This document shows positions 8,739-18,296 of a DNA stretch of 64,000 nt, piece after piece. The stretch spans positions 62,001 through 126,000 of the forward strand of contig CAISDJ010000113.1 in the NCBI GenBank assembly GCA_903884105.1. The letters run 5' to 3'. Made by a program: the position numbers and the translations under genes. The notes beneath the pieces are model-generated. The model searched no databases. It saw only the letters and a list, made by a program, of their open reading frames with translations, and was not told where the DNA came from. The DNA comes from an uncultured Pseudomonadota bacterium. GTDB taxonomy: Bacteria > Pseudomonadota > Gammaproteobacteria > Steroidobacterales > Steroidobacteraceae. Numbering within the stretch: the stretch's first letter is position 1; each line of letters starts with the position of its first letter.

Positions 8739-9359
8739 ATGATGGGCTCCGTTCCGAAGCAGGTGATGACGATGACCCCGAACGGTACTTTTCTCGCTTT
8801 TGCCGCCTTGGTCGGTCTCGTGGGCTGCGCCGCCACGGCGCCGGATATCCGCACGGACTACGACCGCAGTGTCGACTTCAGCCGCTATCGTTCGTTCGGC
8901 TTCGTACCCGAGCCGACTGAGAATCGCGCGGGCTACGAAACGATTGCAGGCAAATACATCCGCGCCGCCGTCGTCCGCCAGATGGAGCAGCGCGGCTACA
9001 CGCAATCCGACAACCCCGACCTGCTGATCAACTATTCGATGAAGTTCGAGCCGAAGCAGTCAGTGACCCCGTACACCACGCTGCGCCCCTACTACGGCTA
9101 TCGCAGCAATCGCTACCGCACGTGGGCAGGCTACCAGTGGGAGACCGACGCGATCACCAGCGACTACACGGAAGGCACGCTGAACATCGACATCGTCGAA
9201 CGCGGACAGAAACAGCTGGTTTGGGAAGGCGTGGCGGTAGGGACCGTGTCCCAGGAGGACCAGGAGAACAGGGAAGCCGCGGTGACGTCGGCCGTGGGCC
9301 AGATCTTTGCCAAGTACCCCTTCGCGGCCGGCCGGGGACAGCCACAGCTGGTCAATTGA
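8739..9359 (+). CDS. DUF4136 lipoprotein
   Basis: The 206-residue protein has a signal peptide ending in the lipobox LVGC (AFAALVGLVGCAAT), so it should be lipidated and anchored in the envelope. The mature part starts PDIRTDYDRSVDFSRYRSFGF, typical of DUF4136, and ends with a repeat-poor strand domain containing TLNIDIVERGQKQLVWEGVA and an alanine-rich helix. Function of the family is not established. Starts at 8733, 8739, 8742, 8766 and 8772 are all in frame; 8739 is chosen because CAGGGA lies about six bases upstream. It diverges from pncC and sits 167 bases before mutS, with no evident shared role. Confidence 0.85.
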   Translation: MMGSVPKQVMTMTPNGTFLAFAALVGLVGCAATAPDIRTDYDRSVDFSRYRSFGFVPEPTENRAGYETIAGKYIRAAVVRQMEQRGYTQSDNPDLLINYSMKFEPKQSVTPYTTLRPYYGYRSNRYRTWAGYQWETDAITSDYTEGTLNIDIVERGQKQLVWEGVAVGTVSQEDQENREAAVTSAVGQIFAKYPFAAGRGQPQLVN

Positions 9360-9526
9360 GCGCGTTGTGGTTGGCCGAACGGGAGAGGCCCGGAAGTCTC
9401 GGAAGCCTGGGAAGCTGAGGAAGCCGGCGCCCTCGCGGTTGCGTTGCCCCGGCCGGGCCAATACGATCCCGCGCTAATCTCGGCTTATCTGGTTTCCCCT
9501 GCTTCCATTGCTTCCCTGACACCCAC

Positions 9527-12103
9527 TTGACCACCCCGCCCCCCGACCTCACCGGCCACACCCCGATGATGCAGCAGTACCTGCGCATCAAGGCCCAGCA
9601 TCCTGATGTGTTGCTGTTCTATCGGATGGGCGATTTCTACGAGTTGTTCTTCGACGATGCACGCCGCGCTGCGCGGTTACTCGACATCACGCTGACGGCT
9701 CGCGGGCAATCAGGCGGCCAGCCCATCCCGATGGCCGGTGTGCCGTTTCATGCCGTTGAAACCTACCTGTCGCGCCTCGTCCGCAAAGGGGAGTCGGTCG
9801 CTCTGTGCGAGCAACTCGGCGATCCCGCGAAGTCGAAGGGACCGGTGGAACGTCAGGTCGTCCGTATCGTCACGCCCGGCACCGTGACTGACGATGCCCT
9901 GCTTGAAGAACGCCGCGACACGCTGCTCGGCGCGGTGTGCCGCGAAGGCGAACACTTCGGGCTTGCCTGGCTGGAACTCGCCAGCGGCCGGTTCAGCGTA
10001 CTGGAAGCCATCGGCACGGAGGCACTGGCCGGCGAACTGGAAAGGCTGCGACCAGCCGAAGTCCTCGTCGCCGAACAAGCCACCACCCTGCCCATCACGA
10101 TCGCGGCCAGCGTCCGTGAGCGGCCACCATGGCACTTCGATCTCGACTCGGCCACACGCTCGCTATGTCATCAGTTCGGGACACGAGACCTGTCTGGCTT
10201 CGGCTGTGCCGATCTGCCGCTGGCCATCCGCGCCGCCGGCTGCCTGCTGCACTACGTTCGCGACACACAGAAGGCCGCCTTGCCGCACCTCAAGAACCTG
10301 CAGACACAGTCGCGTTCCGATGCCGTGCTGCTGGACGCCGCAAGCCGCCGCAATCTCGAACTGGATGCCTCGCTGACCGACCGGCCCGAATGCACGCTGG
10401 CAGGCGTCCTCGATCGCACGGCTACAGCGATGGGTGGACGCGAGCTCCGACGCTGGATTCATCGACCCCTGCGGGGCAGGCACAGCGTCGAACTCCGCCT
10501 GCAAGCGGTGGAGACCCTGATCGGCAACCGGGCTTACGGAGACGCGAGCGAAATACTGCGGCATGTCGGCGACATCGAGAGGTCACTGGCACGCGTCGCC
10601 CTCAAGTCCGCGCGCCCACGCGACCTGGCGCAGCTGCGCAACGCGTTCGCACGCCTGCCTGAATTGCAGGCGCTCCTCGGCAAGCAGGACGCCCCGCTGC
10701 TCATGACGCTTGCAGGCGAAGCAGGTACTCATCCCGACGTCGTCGACTTGCTCAAGCGCGCGGTAGTTGAAGCACCCCCGTCACTCCTGCGCGAAGGTGG
10801 CGTCATTGCTCCCGGCTACGATGCCGAACTCGATGAGCTGCGACTGATCAGCGAGCACAGCGACCAGTACCTGCTCGACCTCGAAGCGCGCGAGAAGGCA
10901 CGCAGCGGCATTGCGAACCTGAAACTCGGCTACAACCGTGTGCAGGGCTACTTCATCGAGATCAATCGCAGCCTTAGCGATCGCGTGCCCGCGGACTACA
11001 TCCGCCGGCAAACCATCCGGAATTCGGAGCGCTACATCACGCCGGAGCTCAAAGAGTTCGAGGACAAGGTCCTGGGCGCCCGCGACCGGTCCCTCGCGCG
11101 CGAGAAGCGGCTGTATGACGGGCTGCTCGACCAGTTGATCGACCGTGTCGCACGACTGCAAGCGACTGCCGCGGCGCTGGCGGCACTCGATGTGCTCGCC
11201 ACGTTTGCGGAACGTGCAGTGTCGCTGCGCTATGCAAGACCCGACCTCACCGACGAAGCCGTCATTGAAATCAGTGAAGGCCGGCATCCGGTGGTTGAAC
11301 TGTTCATTGACCAGCCGTTCGTGCCGAACGACCTGGGGTTAGGCGACCAGCGCCGGCTACTCGTGATTACCGGCCCGAACATGGGCGGCAAGTCGACCTT
11401 CATGCGCCAGACTGCGCTGATAGTGATCATGGCGCGCATCGGTTGCTACGTGCCGGCCACCTCCGCCCGCATCGGCCCCATCGACCGCATCTTCACCCGC
11501 ATCGGCGCGTCGGATGACCTCGCAGGCGGCCGTTCGACGTTCATGCTGGAAATGACCGAGGCCGCCAACATCCTGAACAACGCCACCGGCCACAGCCTCG
11601 TGCTGATGGACGAGATCGGGCGCGGCACGAGTACCTACGATGGCCTGTCGCTCGCCTGGGCCTGCGCGACGCACATCGGCAAGCACGTCAAGGCGTTTAC
11701 CCTGTTCGCCACGCATTACTTCGAGTTGACCGCGCTGGACGCCGAGCTGGACGCCTGCGCCAACGTGCACCTCGATGCCACCGAGCACGGCGAGCAGCTG
11801 ATCTTCCTGCATGCCGTCAAGGAAGGACCGGCAAACCAGAGCTACGGCCTTGCCGTCGCGGCACTTGCCGGCGTCCCGCCGAAGGTGATCGCGGCTGCGA
11901 AGAAGTATCTCGCGGAACTGGAACGCCGGTCGGCTAGCACGCATGCGCCGCAGCTGCAGCAGGAGTTACTGCTGCCAGCACCGGCTGTTGCCGCCACCCA
12001 TCCGCTCTCGGAGGCGCTCGCTGAACTTGACCCGGATTCACTGAGTCCGCGCGAAGCGCTGGAAGCGCTCTATCGGCTCAAGCGGCTAGCGGCTAGCGGC
12101 TAG
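9527..12103 (+). CDS. mutS: DNA mismatch repair protein MutS
   Basis: The 858-residue MutS recognises mismatches and small loops and recruits MutL. The N-terminal mismatch-binding motif GDFYE carries Phe37 and Glu39. The ATPase domain has Walker A GPNMGGKS (616-623), Walker B and signature DEIGRGTST (695-703). The last 60 residues match the beta-clamp and tetramerisation tail ([25 protein letters not shown]). The start is taken as TTG at 9527, since this reproduces the usual spacing to [17 protein letters not shown]; the first ATG in frame would remove twelve residues and no clear ribosome site precedes either. The stop codon lies in a tandem 7-bp repeat. Confidence 0.97.
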   Translation: MTTPPPDLTGHTPMMQQYLRIKAQHPDVLLFYRMGDFYELFFDDARRAARLLDITLTARGQSGGQPIPMAGVPFHAVETYLSRLVRKGESVALCEQLGDPAKSKGPVERQVVRIVTPGTVTDDALLEERRDTLLGAVCREGEHFGLAWLELASGRFSVLEAIGTEALAGELERLRPAEVLVAEQATTLPITIAASVRERPPWHFDLDSATRSLCHQFGTRDLSGFGCADLPLAIRAAGCLLHYVRDTQKAALPHLKNLQTQSRSDAVLLDAASRRNLELDASLTDRPECTLAGVLDRTATAMGGRELRRWIHRPLRGRHSVELRLQAVETLIGNRAYGDASEILRHVGDIERSLARVALKSARPRDLAQLRNAFARLPELQALLGKQDAPLLMTLAGEAGTHPDVVDLLKRAVVEAPPSLLREGGVIAPGYDAELDELRLISEHSDQYLLDLEAREKARSGIANLKLGYNRVQGYFIEINRSLSDRVPADYIRRQTIRNSERYITPELKEFEDKVLGARDRSLAREKRLYDGLLDQLIDRVARLQATAAALAALDVLATFAERAVSLRYARPDLTDEAVIEISEGRHPVVELFIDQPFVPNDLGLGDQRRLLVITGPNMGGKSTFMRQTALIVIMARIGCYVPATSARIGPIDRIFTRIGASDDLAGGRSTFMLEMTEAANILNNATGHSLVLMDEIGRGTSTYDGLSLAWACATHIGKHVKAFTLFATHYFELTALDAELDACANVHLDATEHGEQLIFLHAVKEGPANQSYGLAVAALAGVPPKVIAAAKKYLAELERRSASTHAPQLQQELLLPAPAVAATHPLSEALAELDPDSLSPREALEALYRLKRLAASG
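12083..12103 (+). repeat. Three tandem CGGCTAG units at the mutS stop
   Basis: CGGCTAG occurs three times without interruption at 12083-12089, 12090-12096 and 12097-12103, and the mutS TAG stop is in the third copy. The 15-mer GCGGCTAGCGTTTGG (12096-12110) recurs at 14790-14804 over the stop codon of the zinc-ribbon gene. Confidence 0.8.
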
Positions 12104-12151
12104 CGTTTGGGCGAAGCCAAGCAGGAAGGGTTCCGAGCTGATCGCGAATCG

Positions 12152-12814
12152 CTAGTCGCCTTTTTCGAACCGGCCAGTTCGCAAGAAGGCCGCGGTCTGC
12201 CTTGCCACTTCGCTGGAAAACAACATGCCGGTATGGGTGACAGGCAGTACGAGGTGATCTCGGGCCCCGGTGAGACGCGTCTCCTCCACCATCACCGTGC
12301 CATCGTTCTCCCCGTCGAGCTTCGCAACCAGTCGCCCGAGACCAAACCCGCTTGATCCCGCAATGACGCCGACTTCGCGCCTGTCATTCCAGGTTCGCGC
12401 CGTCGCCCTGGGCTCGACTCCGTCCGTGGGCAGGAACTCTTGTCGCATCGTGATGCCCAGCATGGCTTTCCCGAGCGGCCAGCGCGCGAGACCCTGCGCT
12501 GCGCGACTGCCTTGAAGCGGCGCGCCGAGCAGCACGGCACGTCCCGGCGGCAGGTCGGCGGTTGCCTCGAGCAGGTTGAGCACCACCAGCCCACCGAGGC
12601 TGTGCCCGACGAAATGCATGCGCTCGGCCTTCTGCCCCTGGGCGAATTCACGCAATGCAGCCACGTGGTCGAGCATCGACCCGCTGACGGAGGGATAGGA
12701 GAAGGGAACGGCCTCGAACGCGGCGTCGGAATTCAGGCGATTCTTGAGGGAGACAAGTTCGATCCCGGACATCCACAACCCGTGGACGAGGATGACGAGA
12801 TCAGGTGCGGGCAT
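12152..12814 (-). CDS. Alpha/beta-fold hydrolase, lipase or PGAP1-like
   Basis: The 220-residue product has an oxyanion-side HGLW (11-14) and the nucleophile elbow GHSLGG with Ser72, followed by LVVLNLLEA. The likely acid and base are in ENDGTVMVEET and VTHTGML near the C-terminus, completing a Ser-Asp-His triad. No signal peptide is seen, so it is probably cytoplasmic. The ATG at 12814 starts MPAPDLVILVHG directly before the first strand. It lies 38 bases after aspS on the same strand, with a short palindrome in between, and faces mutS tail to tail. Substrate cannot be inferred. Confidence 0.85.
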   Translation of the reverse strand: MPAPDLVILVHGLWMSGIELVSLKNRLNSDAAFEAVPFSYPSVSGSMLDHVAALREFAQGQKAERMHFVGHSLGGLVVLNLLEATADLPPGRAVLLGAPLQGSRAAQGLARWPLGKAMLGITMRQEFLPTDGVEPRATARTWNDRREVGVIAGSSGFGLGRLVAKLDGENDGTVMVEETRLTGARDHLVLPVTHTGMLFSSEVARQTAAFLRTGRFEKGD

Positions 12815-12832
12815 GGTGGTTGAAGCAATCAA

Positions 12833-12846
12833 GGGGACGCGTCCCC
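12833..12846. repeat. Perfect 14-bp palindrome between aspS and the hydrolase gene
   Basis: GGGGACGCGTCCCC is self-complementary and sits just before the aspS stop, read on the other strand. The flank GTCCCCTGCT is shared with the hairpin at 835-876, so both may belong to one REP-like family. Confidence 0.55.
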
Positions 12847-12852
12847 TGCTAT

Positions 12853-14631
12853 CTAGTCTGCCTTGACGGGCAGCTTCACGCGGATATGCAGGTCCTTGAG
12901 CTGGGCATCGGTCACCGGTGTCGGCGCGTCCGTGAGCGGGCACGCGGCCGTCTGCGTCTTCGGGAACGCGATCACTTCGCGGATGCTGTCCGCACCGGAT
13001 ATCAGCATGGCGAGACGATCAAGGCCGAAGGCGAGACCGCCGTGGGGCGGGGCACCATACTTGAGCGCCTCGAGCAGGAAGCCGAACTTCTGCTCGGCTT
13101 CCTCGGCACTGATGCCGAGCAGCTCGAACACAGTCGATTGCATGTCGGTACGATGGATACGTACGGAACCACCGCCAATTTCAGAGCCATTCAACACCAT
13201 GTCGTAGCCCATCGACAGCGCCTCACCCGGATTGCTCTTGAGCTGCGCGGGATCGTCGATGCGTGGCGCCGTGAACGGATGGTGCAGGGCTGACCAGCGC
13301 TTGTTGGTTGCGTCCCACTCGAACATGGGGAAGTCGACTACCCACAACGGCCGCCAGCCGGCCTCGACAAGCCCAAGGTCCGCGCCGATCTTCAGGCGCA
13401 GCGCACCGATGGCGTCGTTCACGACCTGCGCCGTATCGGCGCCGAAGAAAATCAGATCGCCTGTCTGTGCGCCCGTGCGCGACAGAATGCCTGCCACGGC
13501 GGCATCGCTCAGGAACTTGAGAATGGGCGATTGCAGGCCCTCTCGCCCCTTGGTCACGTCGTTGACCTTCACGTAGGCGAGGCCCTTCGCGCCGTAGCGG
13601 CCGACATAGGCCGTGTAGTCGTCGATTTCCTTGCGCGACAGACGCTCGCCCCCCTTCGGGACACTGAGCGCAACGACGCGGCCTTTCGGGTTGGACGCGG
13701 GGCCAGCAAAAACCTTGAACTCGCAATCGCGCACCAGATCGGCGACGTCGACGAGTTCAAGCGGAATGCGCAGGTCGGGCTTGTCCGACGCATAGCGACG
13801 CATCGCTTCGGCGTACGTCATGCGCGGGAACGGATCGGACAGAGACACATCCAGCACCTTCTTGAACACGTTCCGGATCAGTGCCTCCATGAGGTCGGTG
13901 ATCTGCTTTTCAGTAAGGAAGGACGTCTCGATATCGATCTGCGTGAAGTCCGGCTGGCGGTCGGCGCGCAGGTCTTCGTCGCGGAAGCACCGCACGATCT
14001 GGTAGTAGCGATCAAAGCCCGACATCATCAGCAGCTGTTTGAACAGCTGCGGCGACTGTGGCAGCGCGAAGATATGGCCGGCATGGGTCCGGCTTGGCAC
14101 GAGGTAGTCGCGCGCGCCTTCCGGGGTCGCCTTCGTCAGCATCGGCGTTTCAATATCGATGAAGCCGCTGTCGTCTAGCCAGTTGCGTACTGCTTGCGTG
14201 ATGCGATGACGCTGGCGCAGCCGGTTCTGCATCACGTCTCGCCGCAGGTCGATGTAGCGGTACTTGAGTCGCAGCTCCTCGTTGACGTTTTCGTCGTGGT
14301 GGAAGGGAGGCGTCTCCGAGCGGCTCAGGATCTCGATGTCACCGGCAAGCAGCTCGACCTGGCCGGACGCGAGATTGGCGTTGGCCGTTCCCGCCGGGCG
14401 CGGACGAATCTGGCCGCTGACGCGGACGCAATACTCGCTCCGCAGCCGCTCCGCCTGGGCAAACGCCTCGGCGTTTGCGGGGTCGAAAACGAGCTGCAAC
14501 AAGCCTTCGCGGTCCCGCAGATCGATGAAGATCACGCCGCCATGATCGCGGCGGCGGTGTACCCAGCCAGCGACGGACACGGCCTGGCCCGAAAGGGATT
14601 CGTTGACTTGACCGCAATAGTGAGTGCGCAT
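12853..14631 (-). CDS. aspS: Aspartyl-tRNA synthetase, probably non-discriminating
   Basis: The 592-residue bacterial-type AspRS has an OB-fold anticodon-binding domain at the N-terminus, class II motif 2 around [19 protein letters not shown], a GAD insertion domain, and motif 3 [10 protein letters not shown] near the C-terminus. The ATG at 14631 gives [16 protein letters not shown], aligning with known starts. His30 (in RRRDHGG) and Gly81 (in RPRPAG) sit where the Pseudomonas aeruginosa enzyme has His31 and Gly83, residues reported to let AspRS also charge tRNA-Asn; E. coli has Leu and Lys. This predicts that tRNA-Asn is made through GatCAB here. It follows an FmdB-type gene, a common neighbour. 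Confidence 0.97.
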   Translation of the reverse strand: MRTHYCGQVNESLSGQAVSVAGWVHRRRDHGGVIFIDLRDREGLLQLVFDPANAEAFAQAERLRSEYCVRVSGQIRPRPAGTANANLASGQVELLAGDIEILSRSETPPFHHDENVNEELRLKYRYIDLRRDVMQNRLRQRHRITQAVRNWLDDSGFIDIETPMLTKATPEGARDYLVPSRTHAGHIFALPQSPQLFKQLLMMSGFDRYYQIVRCFRDEDLRADRQPDFTQIDIETSFLTEKQITDLMEALIRNVFKKVLDVSLSDPFPRMTYAEAMRRYASDKPDLRIPLELVDVADLVRDCEFKVFAGPASNPKGRVVALSVPKGGERLSRKEIDDYTAYVGRYGAKGLAYVKVNDVTKGREGLQSPILKFLSDAAVAGILSRTGAQTGDLIFFGADTAQVVNDAIGALRLKIGADLGLVEAGWRPLWVVDFPMFEWDATNKRWSALHHPFTAPRIDDPAQLKSNPGEALSMGYDMVLNGSEIGGGSVRIHRTDMQSTVFELLGISAEEAEQKFGFLLEALKYGAPPHGGLAFGLDRLAMLISGADSIREVIAFPKTQTAACPLTDAPTPVTDAQLKDLHIRVKLPVKAD

Positions 14632-14719
14632 GGGGACTTGGAAGATCTGCCGGTGAGAAGAGCCGCGGGATGTTACGGAGCGCCCCTGACAGGCGCAAGC
14701 CAGCCTCACCCACTCCGTT

Positions 14720-14770
14720 CCCCTCTCCGCCCGGAGAGGGGTTGAGGCACACCTCTCCCGTTGGGAGAGG
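14720..14770. repeat. Pair of GC-rich REP-like hairpins between fmdB-type gene and aspS
   Basis: The first hairpin pairs CCCCTCTCCG (14720-14729) with CGGAGAGGGG (14732-14741). The second pairs CCTCTCCC (14752-14759) with GGGAGAGG (14763-14770). The two share the CCTCTCC core and are ten bases apart, as in tandem REP pairs. They could attenuate transcription into aspS or stabilise the upstream message. Confidence 0.7.
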
Positions 14771-14793
14771 TCATGCGGCGCGCGGGTGAGCGG

Positions 14794-15210
14794 CTAGCGT
14801 TTGGCGGCCTTTCGCTTGGCTGGAGCGGGTTTGGCCTTGGCCTTGGCAGACTTGCCGACTTTGGCCGTAGACCGCGTTTTGGCACCTTCGGCAGGCTTTT
14901 CGGCGGCCGGCTTGGGGGCTTCCTTGGCTTCCGCCGGCTTCGGGTCCAGCGGCTTGGCCGTCGCGTCGACACTCGAGTCCTTGGAATCGCCGCCGGGTTG
15001 GTCGACCAGGTTGCGCTTGTTTTCCTTGTCCGACTTGAAGTCGGTCTCATACCAGCCGCCGCCCTTCAGGCGAAACACGGGAGCGGAAATCAGCCGGGTC
15101 AGCTTCTGCTTGCCGCACTCCGGACACTTCTTTAGTTGCGCATCGGAAATCTTCTGCAGGACTTCCACATGGGCATCACAGGCACTGCACTGGTATTCGT
15201 AAAACGGCAT
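14794..15210 (-). CDS. FmdB-type zinc-ribbon protein with long Lys/Ala/Pro tail
   Basis: The 138-residue protein begins MPFYEYQCSACDAHVEVLQK and has two knuckles, CSAC and CPEC, that bind one zinc ion in FmdB-family proteins; the family is linked loosely to regulation and has no settled function. The zinc ribbon with the FRLKGGGWYETDF segment ends near residue 58. From there on, the sequence is a low-complexity tail rich in Lys, Ala, Pro and Glu, ending PAPAKRKAAKR. The tail may bind nucleic acid, which is my inference. The gene is upstream of aspS on the same strand, a frequent arrangement in Proteobacteria. Confidence 0.88.
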   Translation of the reverse strand: MPFYEYQCSACDAHVEVLQKISDAQLKKCPECGKQKLTRLISAPVFRLKGGGWYETDFKSDKENKRNLVDQPGGDSKDSSVDATAKPLDPKPAEAKEAPKPAAEKPAEGAKTRSTAKVGKSAKAKAKPAPAKRKAAKR

Positions 15211-15377
15211 GGCTCTGGTGAAAAGTTGCTGGGCTGAGGTCGGTCAAGATCCGGTTTTCCCCGGGCGACGCATTATAGGGGAAGCGCCGCCGCGAAAAAG
15301 AAGCAGGAAGCGGTGGAAGTGAGGGAAGCCGGGGAGGCCAGAGTAGCAGGCGCGGAGAGGTAGCCACCTGTGCCACT

Positions 15378-15476
15378 GGCTTCTTGGCTTCTTGGCTTCT
15401 TGGCTTCTTGGCTTCCTCGCTTCCTTGCTTCCTTGCTTCCTTGCTTCCTTAGCTTCCTTAGCTTCCTTAGCTTCCT
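15378..15476. repeat. Degenerate 8-9 bp tandem array (CTTC-rich) downstream of clpB
   Basis: Twelve units run head to tail: four GGCTTCTT, one GGCTTCCT, one CGCTTCCT, three TGCTTCCT and three TAGCTTCCT. The period shifts from 8 to 9 at 15450. The array fills most of the 291-base gap between clpB and the zinc-ribbon gene. Related GGAAGC words occur at 15299-15345 and upstream of mutS at 9388-9426. No coding or structural role is apparent. Confidence 0.85.
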
Positions 15477-15501
15477 CAGCTTGCCTGACTTCCGTGCCTC
15501 G

Positions 15502-18093
15502 TTACGCCCCCCGCGCAAACACCAGCTGCCCCTGGTGGACCGTCACGGCGATGCGGTCGCCCGGGCGGAACTCGCCGCGCAGGATCTTCTGCGCCAGCGG
15601 ATTCTCGACCTGTTGCTGGATCGCGCGCTTGAGCGGCCGCGCGCCGTAGACCGGATCAAAACCCGCCTCGCCGAGCAGATCCGCAGCGGCCGTGTCGAGG
15701 GCGAGGTCGAGATCCCTCTCTGCCAGACGCTTGCGAAGGTACCCGAGCTGGATGTTGACGATCGAGCGCAATTGTTCTCGGCCGAGCGGGTGGAACACGA
15801 CGATGTCGTCGACGCGGTTGATGAACTCGGGCCGGAAATGGCTCTGTACCACATCCATCACCGCGGACTTCATCTTGGAGTACGTCTTGTCGTTCTGCGG
15901 CTCGCCTGCCAGTTCCTGGATGGCATGGCTGCCGAGATTCGACGTCATGATGATCACCGTATTGCGGAAGTCGACCGTACGCCCCTGACCGTCGGTCAAC
16001 CGGCCGTCGTCGAGGACCTGCAGCAGCACGTTGAACACGTCGCTGTGGGCCTTCTCCACTTCGTCCAGCAGGATGACGGAATACGGACGCCGGCGAACCG
16101 CCTCGGTGAGATAGCCGCCTTCCTCGTAACCGACATAGCCCGGAGGGGCACCGATCAATCGCGCCACGGAATGCTTTTCCATGAACTCCGACATGTCGAT
16201 GCGGATCATCGCCTCTTCGGTATCGAACAGGAATTCGGCCAGCGCCTTGCACAGCTCGGTCTTGCCGACGCCGGTAGGCCCAAGGAACAGGAACGAGCCA
16301 TTCGGACGGTTCGGGTCCGCGAGGCCTGCACGCGAACGGCGGATTGCATCAGAGACGGCCGTCACCGCTTCCAGCTGTCCGACCACGCGCTTCGCGAGCG
16401 CTTCTTCCATGCGCAGCAGCTTGTCCTTCTCGCCTTCCAGCATCTTGGAGACCGGAATGCCGGTCCACTTGGAGACGACCTCGGCGATCTCCTCTTCGGT
16501 CACCTTGTTGCGGACCAGAGTTGGCGCCTGGCCCTCCGCAGCCTGCGCCGCCTTCAAGCGCTTCTCGAGCTCCGGCTTCTTGCCGTACTGCAGTTCGGAC
16601 ATGCGACCGAGATCGCCCGCACGCCGCGCCCGCTCGGTGTCCATGTGGACCTTCTCGAGCTCAGCTCGAATCTGGCCCTCTCCCTGCACCGACGCCTTCT
16701 CGGCCTTCCAGATCTCCTCGAGGTCCGAGTACTCCTTCTCGAACTGCGCGAGCTGCTCGTTCAGCAGTGCCAGCCGCTTGACGGACGCCTCGTCCTTTTC
16801 CTTCTTGAGCGCCTCGCGCTCGATCTTGAGCTGGATGACACGCCGGCTGAGGCGATCCATCGACTCCGGCTTCGAGTCGATCTCGATGCGGATGCGGGAG
16901 GCAGCCTCGTCGATCAGGTCGATGGCCTTGTCGGGCAGCTGCCGGTCCGCGATGTAGCGATGCGACAAAGTCGCGGCCGCCACGATCGCCGGATCCGTGA
17001 TGTCGACGCCGTGGTGAACTTCGTACCGTTCCTTGAGGCCCCGCAGGATCGCGATGGTGTCTTCGACGGAGGGCTCGTTGACCAGCACCTTCTGGAAGCG
17101 CCGCTCGAGGGCTGCATCCTTCTCGACGTACTTGCGGTATTCGTCCAGCGTCGTCGCACCGACGCAATGCAGCTCACCCCGTGCCAGTGCGGGCTTCAGC
17201 ATGTTGCCGGCGTCCATCGCGCCCTCGGCCTTGCCGGCGCCGACCATCGTGTGGATCTCGTCGATGAACAGGATGATCTGGCCTTCCTGCTTCTTGAGGT
17301 CGGTGAGCACGGCCTTCAGCCGCTCCTCGAATTCGCCGCGGTACTTCGCACCCGCGATCAGCGAACCCATGTCGAGCGCGAGAATACGCTTGTTGCGCAA
17401 GCCTTCCGGGACCTCGCCATTGACAATGCGCTGCGCGAGTCCCTCGACGATCGCCGTCTTGCCGACACCGGGTTCGCCGATGAGGACCGGGTTGTTCTTG
17501 GTCCGGCGCTGCAGCACCTGGATCGTGCGGCGGATTTCATCATCGCGGCCGATGACGGGGTCGAGCTTGCCCTGGGCAGCGCGCTCCGTCAGGTCTACGG
17601 TGTACTTCTCCAGCGCCTGGCGGTTTTCTTCGGCATTGGCATCGGTCACTTTCTCGCCACCCCGCATTTCGTCGATCGACTTCTCGAGGGCGCCCTTGAC
17701 CGTGCCGGTATCGCGAAGCAGCGTACCGAGCTGGCCCTTGTCTTCAAGCGCAGCGAGTACGAACAGCTCGCTGGAAATGAACTGGTCGCCCCGCTTCTGC
17801 GAAAGCTTGTCCGTCAGGTTCATGAGCTTGCCGAGCTCGCTCGACAGCTGGACGTCGCCCCCAGTGCCCTCGACCTTGGGCAGCCGGTCCAGCGCCTGAC
17901 CGAGGTGGGAGCGGAGCAGATTGACGTTGGTCCCCGCCTTGTCGAGCAGCGGCCGCACCGACCCGCCCTGCTGGTCCAGCAGGGCCATCATCAAGTGCAT
18001 CGGATCGATGAACTGGTTGTCGCGCCCTACCGCCAGCGACTGGGCATCGGAGAGCGCCAGCTGGAATTTGCTTGTGAGCTTGTCCATTCGCAT
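15502..18093 (-). CDS. clpB: ATP-dependent disaggregase ClpB
   Basis: The 863-residue Hsp100 chaperone works with DnaK to pull polypeptides out of aggregates. The N-domain spans about 1-145. The first AAA+ module has Walker [10 protein letters not shown] and sensor region [20 protein letters not shown]. The middle domain is a long coiled coil (about 400-530: [17 protein letters not shown] and similar). The second AAA+ module has Walker [10 protein letters not shown] and the pore loop GYVGYEEGG. Length is normal. The ATG at 18093 has AAGGTGA eight bases upstream. A sigma-32-like promoter lies at 18170-18197. In enterics pgeF and rluD are directly upstream; here a ZIP gene is inserted. Confidence 0.98.
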   Translation of the reverse strand: MRMDKLTSKFQLALSDAQSLAVGRDNQFIDPMHLMMALLDQQGGSVRPLLDKAGTNVNLLRSHLGQALDRLPKVEGTGGDVQLSSELGKLMNLTDKLSQKRGDQFISSELFVLAALEDKGQLGTLLRDTGTVKGALEKSIDEMRGGEKVTDANAEENRQALEKYTVDLTERAAQGKLDPVIGRDDEIRRTIQVLQRRTKNNPVLIGEPGVGKTAIVEGLAQRIVNGEVPEGLRNKRILALDMGSLIAGAKYRGEFEERLKAVLTDLKKQEGQIILFIDEIHTMVGAGKAEGAMDAGNMLKPALARGELHCVGATTLDEYRKYVEKDAALERRFQKVLVNEPSVEDTIAILRGLKERYEVHHGVDITDPAIVAAATLSHRYIADRQLPDKAIDLIDEAASRIRIEIDSKPESMDRLSRRVIQLKIEREALKKEKDEASVKRLALLNEQLAQFEKEYSDLEEIWKAEKASVQGEGQIRAELEKVHMDTERARRAGDLGRMSELQYGKKPELEKRLKAAQAAEGQAPTLVRNKVTEEEIAEVVSKWTGIPVSKMLEGEKDKLLRMEEALAKRVVGQLEAVTAVSDAIRRSRAGLADPNRPNGSFLFLGPTGVGKTELCKALAEFLFDTEEAMIRIDMSEFMEKHSVARLIGAPPGYVGYEEGGYLTEAVRRRPYSVILLDEVEKAHSDVFNVLLQVLDDGRLTDGQGRTVDFRNTVIIMTSNLGSHAIQELAGEPQNDKTYSKMKSAVMDVVQSHFRPEFINRVDDIVVFHPLGREQLRSIVNIQLGYLRKRLAERDLDLALDTAAADLLGEAGFDPVYGARPLKRAIQQQVENPLAQKILRGEFRPGDRIAVTVHQGQLVFARGA

Positions 18094-18169
18094 TAATTGT
18101 CACCTTGACCGGCGCGCCCGAAACTCCTGGAACGCCCCGGAACTGGAAGAATTGTCGGCGTGCGAGCGG

Positions 18170-18197
18170 AATTGGGGCCGGACAGCGCCAAATTCAA
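18170..18197 (-). promoter_or_regulatory. Sigma-32-like heat-shock promoter of clpB
   Basis: On the minus strand TTGAAT (18197-18192) is followed after 14 bases by CCCCAATT (18177-18170). The E. coli sigma-32 consensus is CTTGAA with 13-17 bases to CCCCATNT. The expected 5' leader to the clpB ATG is about 70 bases. ClpB is a standard member of the sigma-32 regulon, which supports the call. Confidence 0.75.
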
Positions 18198-18250
18198 CCG
18201 GCTGGAGCGATACCTCAGGTTGACCGCGACTCCAACCGGACATTTAGTGT

Positions 18251-18273
18251 GCGGCGTCAGGGGAGTACGCCGC
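18251..18273 (-). terminator. Hairpin after the ZIP transporter gene
   Basis: GCGGCGT (18251-18257) pairs with ACGCCGC (18267-18273) over seven bases with a nine-base loop, about 25 bases beyond the ZIP stop on the minus strand and upstream of the clpB promoter. No U tract follows, so termination strength is uncertain. Confidence 0.4.
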
Positions 18274-18296
18274 TCCGGGAATTCTACCTAGGGAAC

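Noticed and set aside
15370-18096. Very long plus-strand open frame antisense to clpB
   Set aside because: It is the complement of a GC-rich real gene; its product is rich in Arg, Leu and His without domains, while the minus strand encodes a complete ClpB.
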